Below are positions 7,248 through 7,303 of a stretch of 7,303 nucleotides of DNA, piece after piece; position 1 is the stretch's first letter, and each line of letters starts with the position of its first letter. The notes under the pieces are model-generated. The model was not told the DNA's origin. It searched no databases and saw only the letters and a program-made list of their open reading frames with translations. The translations under genes and the position numbers were made by a program. Where the stretch lies: positions 1-7,303 of the forward strand of contig VBON01000170.1 of assembly GCA_005877525.1 (NCBI GenBank). The letters are read 5' to 3'. Source of the DNA: Nitrospirota bacterium. GTDB taxonomy: Bacteria > Nitrospirota > Nitrospiria > Nitrospirales > NS-4.

Positions 7248-7303
7248 GTATTTTCCGAGAATACGATATCCGGGGCATTGTCGGAAAGGATTTGACGCCC
7301 GCA
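7244..7303 (+). CDS. manB: Phosphomannomutase/phosphoglucomutase, N-terminal fragment (3' cut by window edge)
   Basis: Only 20 codons are present, beginning at GTG 7244, which overlaps the manC stop in a GTGA arrangement. The peptide MSIFREYDIRGIVGKDLTPA is the highly recognisable N-terminus of AlgC/ManB-type alpha-D-phosphohexomutases, including the FREYDIRG motif. The enzyme interconverts mannose-6-phosphate and mannose-1-phosphate, supplying the substrate of the guanylyltransferase encoded just upstream. The catalytic phosphoserine loop lies beyond the window, so mannose versus glucose preference cannot be judged. The position next to manC favours phosphomannomutase. No strong ribosome binding site is visible, which fits coupled translation. 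Confidence 0.8.
   Translation, partial: MSIFREYDIRGIVGKDLTPA

Overview
The window is a compact, entirely plus-strand surface-polysaccharide locus from a Gram-negative bacterium. KDO-pathway genes (kdsC, kdsD) imply lipopolysaccharide, and the other genes are typical of O-antigen or exopolysaccharide synthesis. Base composition is moderately GC-rich by eye. The protein style loosely resembles Nitrospirota (Nitrospira-like), but that is a hunch from memory and not something the window proves.

Layout: (1) 1-999, the 3' part of a polyprenyl-phosphate N-acetylhexosamine-1-phosphate transferase (WecA/WbpL family), cut by the left edge; (2) 989-2272, an O-antigen ligase/polymerase-type membrane protein; (3) 2295-4184, a long membrane-anchored nucleotide-sugar 4,6-dehydratase (WbpM/CapD/FlaA1 type); (4) 4174-4728, a KdsC-type HAD phosphatase; (5) a 109-bp gap, the only real intergenic space; (6) 4838-5799, a KdsD-type arabinose-5-phosphate isomerase split by a frameshift near 4913-4920; (7) 5802-7247, a bifunctional mannose-1-phosphate guanylyltransferase/mannose-6-phosphate isomerase; (8) 7244-7303, the first 20 codons of a phosphomannomutase, cut by the right edge.

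How they fit together: the dehydratase makes a 4-keto-6-deoxy-HexNAc nucleotide precursor, and the WecA/WbpL-type enzyme loads an N-acetylhexosamine-1-phosphate onto undecaprenyl phosphate. The ligase-family protein polymerises or transfers the finished chain. KdsD and KdsC serve KDO synthesis for the lipid A inner core. ManC and ManB supply GDP-mannose. Most junctions overlap or are nearly touching (11-bp overlap, 22-bp gap, 11-bp overlap, 2-bp gap, 4-bp overlap), which suggests two tightly coupled transcription blocks separated at 4729-4837.

I see no RNA gene, CRISPR array, insertion sequence or unfamiliar system. The points worth a second look are two local lesions: the frameshift in kdsD, and an apparent in-frame loss of about seven conserved residues in the dehydratase.
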